From assembly GCA_947629395.1 (NCBI GenBank), contig CANRDQ010000015.1, positions 1 through 30,147 on the forward strand: a stretch of 30,147 nucleotides of DNA, written 5' to 3'. The notes under the pieces are model-generated. The model had not been told where the DNA came from. It was given only the letters and a program-made list of their open reading frames with translations, and made no database searches. The translations under genes were made by a program, and so were the position numbers. This document shows positions 29,898 through 30,147 of this stretch, piece by piece. Numbering within the stretch: position 1 is the first letter of the stretch; each line of letters begins with the position of its first letter. Origin of the DNA: an uncultured Bacilli bacterium. GTDB taxonomy: Bacteria; Bacillota_I; Bacilli_A; RF39; UBA660.

Positions 29898-30027
29898 CTT
29901 ACACCTCCTAAATTATTTTACAAAGCGAAAAAAACAACTGATTTCTCACAGCGTTTTCTCGTCTTGTAATATCTCACAGCAAAACTGTTCCTAAAAAATA
30001 ATCTAAGCAAAGTAATACGTCTTAATC
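29898..30027 (-). promoter_or_regulatory. HelD 5' leader with repeated CTGTGAGA and a U-run
   Basis: The roughly 125-nt leader contains a direct repeat of GCTGTGAGA (minus strand, 29944-29952 and 29972-29980) and a run of seven T (29928-29934) after a possible weak hairpin (GAAAAC..CTG / CAG..GTTTTTTTC). It might be an attenuator; the stem is poor, so this is a suggestion only. No gene seen here. Confidence 0.3.
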
Positions 30028-30056
30028 ATTCTAACACAACTTATTTTATTTTACAA
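30028..30056 (-). promoter_or_regulatory. Promoter of the HelD-CYTH-Nudix operon
   Basis: Minus strand -35 TTGTAA (30051-30056), 17-nt spacer, extended -10 TGTTAGAAT (-10 at 30028-30033). Confidence 0.6.
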
Positions 30057-30080
30057 GAAAAAAAGAAACTTTTGTTACTT

Positions 30081-30136
30081 AAAGACTTAAATGCAATTTT
30101 TAAATATAAAAATACAAAAGTTGCATTTAGTCCTTT
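30081..30136. repeat. Large imperfect inverted repeat at the right edge
   Basis: Arms of 21 nt (30081-30101 and 30116-30136) match except for a few positions (core AAATGCAA / TTGCATTT), with a 14-nt A/T loop. It could be the terminator of a gene beyond the window or an operator-like site upstream of the HelD promoter. Confidence 0.5.
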
Positions 30137-30147
30137 AATAGTATTTA

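Overview
The window comes from a strongly AT-rich, low-G+C Firmicute, probably a gut Bacillus- or Mollicutes-related lineage. The standard code fits, the ribosome binding sites are GGAGG-type, promoters are sigma-A-like, and there are many U-run terminators. Evidence for the phylum includes peptidoglycan genes (FtsW, MraY, a SpoVD-type penicillin-binding protein with a PASTA domain), a sortase with a sortase-anchored surface protein, an OpgB/LtaS-like phosphoglycerol transferase, and SipW-type signal peptidases with TasA/camelysin-like fibre proteins. No tRNA, rRNA or CRISPR array was seen.

Layout. 1-4.2 kb (minus strand): the 5' part of an ORF6N-domain gene with its own promoter and operator-like palindrome, then ftsW and three unknown membrane-anchored proteins, two of them tandem paralogues. 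4.36-5.59 kb: an IS3-family element with an A7 frameshift site. It sits inside what looks like the split terminator hairpin of upp. 5.6-7.8 kb: uracil salvage (uraA, upp) behind a structured leader that encodes a 29-residue peptide. 7.9-12.6 kb: sortase substrate, a small membrane protein plus a phosphoglycerol transferase, mraY, and a sortase. 12.6-13.9 kb: an M20 metallopeptidase behind a five-arm attenuator with an 11-codon leader peptide.

13.9-23.1 kb is the most striking part. A SpoVD/FtsI-type penicillin-binding protein gene is cut in two, exactly in its catalytic SxN motif, by a 7.27-kb element. The element ends in a 13-bp inverted repeat placed symmetrically 13 bp from an AA/TT core on both sides. 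It encodes a large serine recombinase next to one end, and joining the two gene parts at the AA core restores one frame of 635 codons. Its cargo is a fibre/biofilm locus: two SipW-type signal peptidases, four proteins with SipW-type signal peptides, and one membrane-anchored fibre-like protein. The layout suggests a reversible intervening element that trades a cell-wall transpeptidase for a surface-fibre programme.

23.1-30.1 kb (minus strand): a tight operon starting with a HelD-type helicase, followed by three divergent CYTH-type proteins, a Nudix hydrolase, two GNAT acetyltransferases and a methyltransferase. A separate HD phosphohydrolase gene is flanked by 64-bp direct repeats carrying the methyltransferase tail and terminator. 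The right edge has the HelD promoter, a leader, and a 21-bp-arm inverted repeat.
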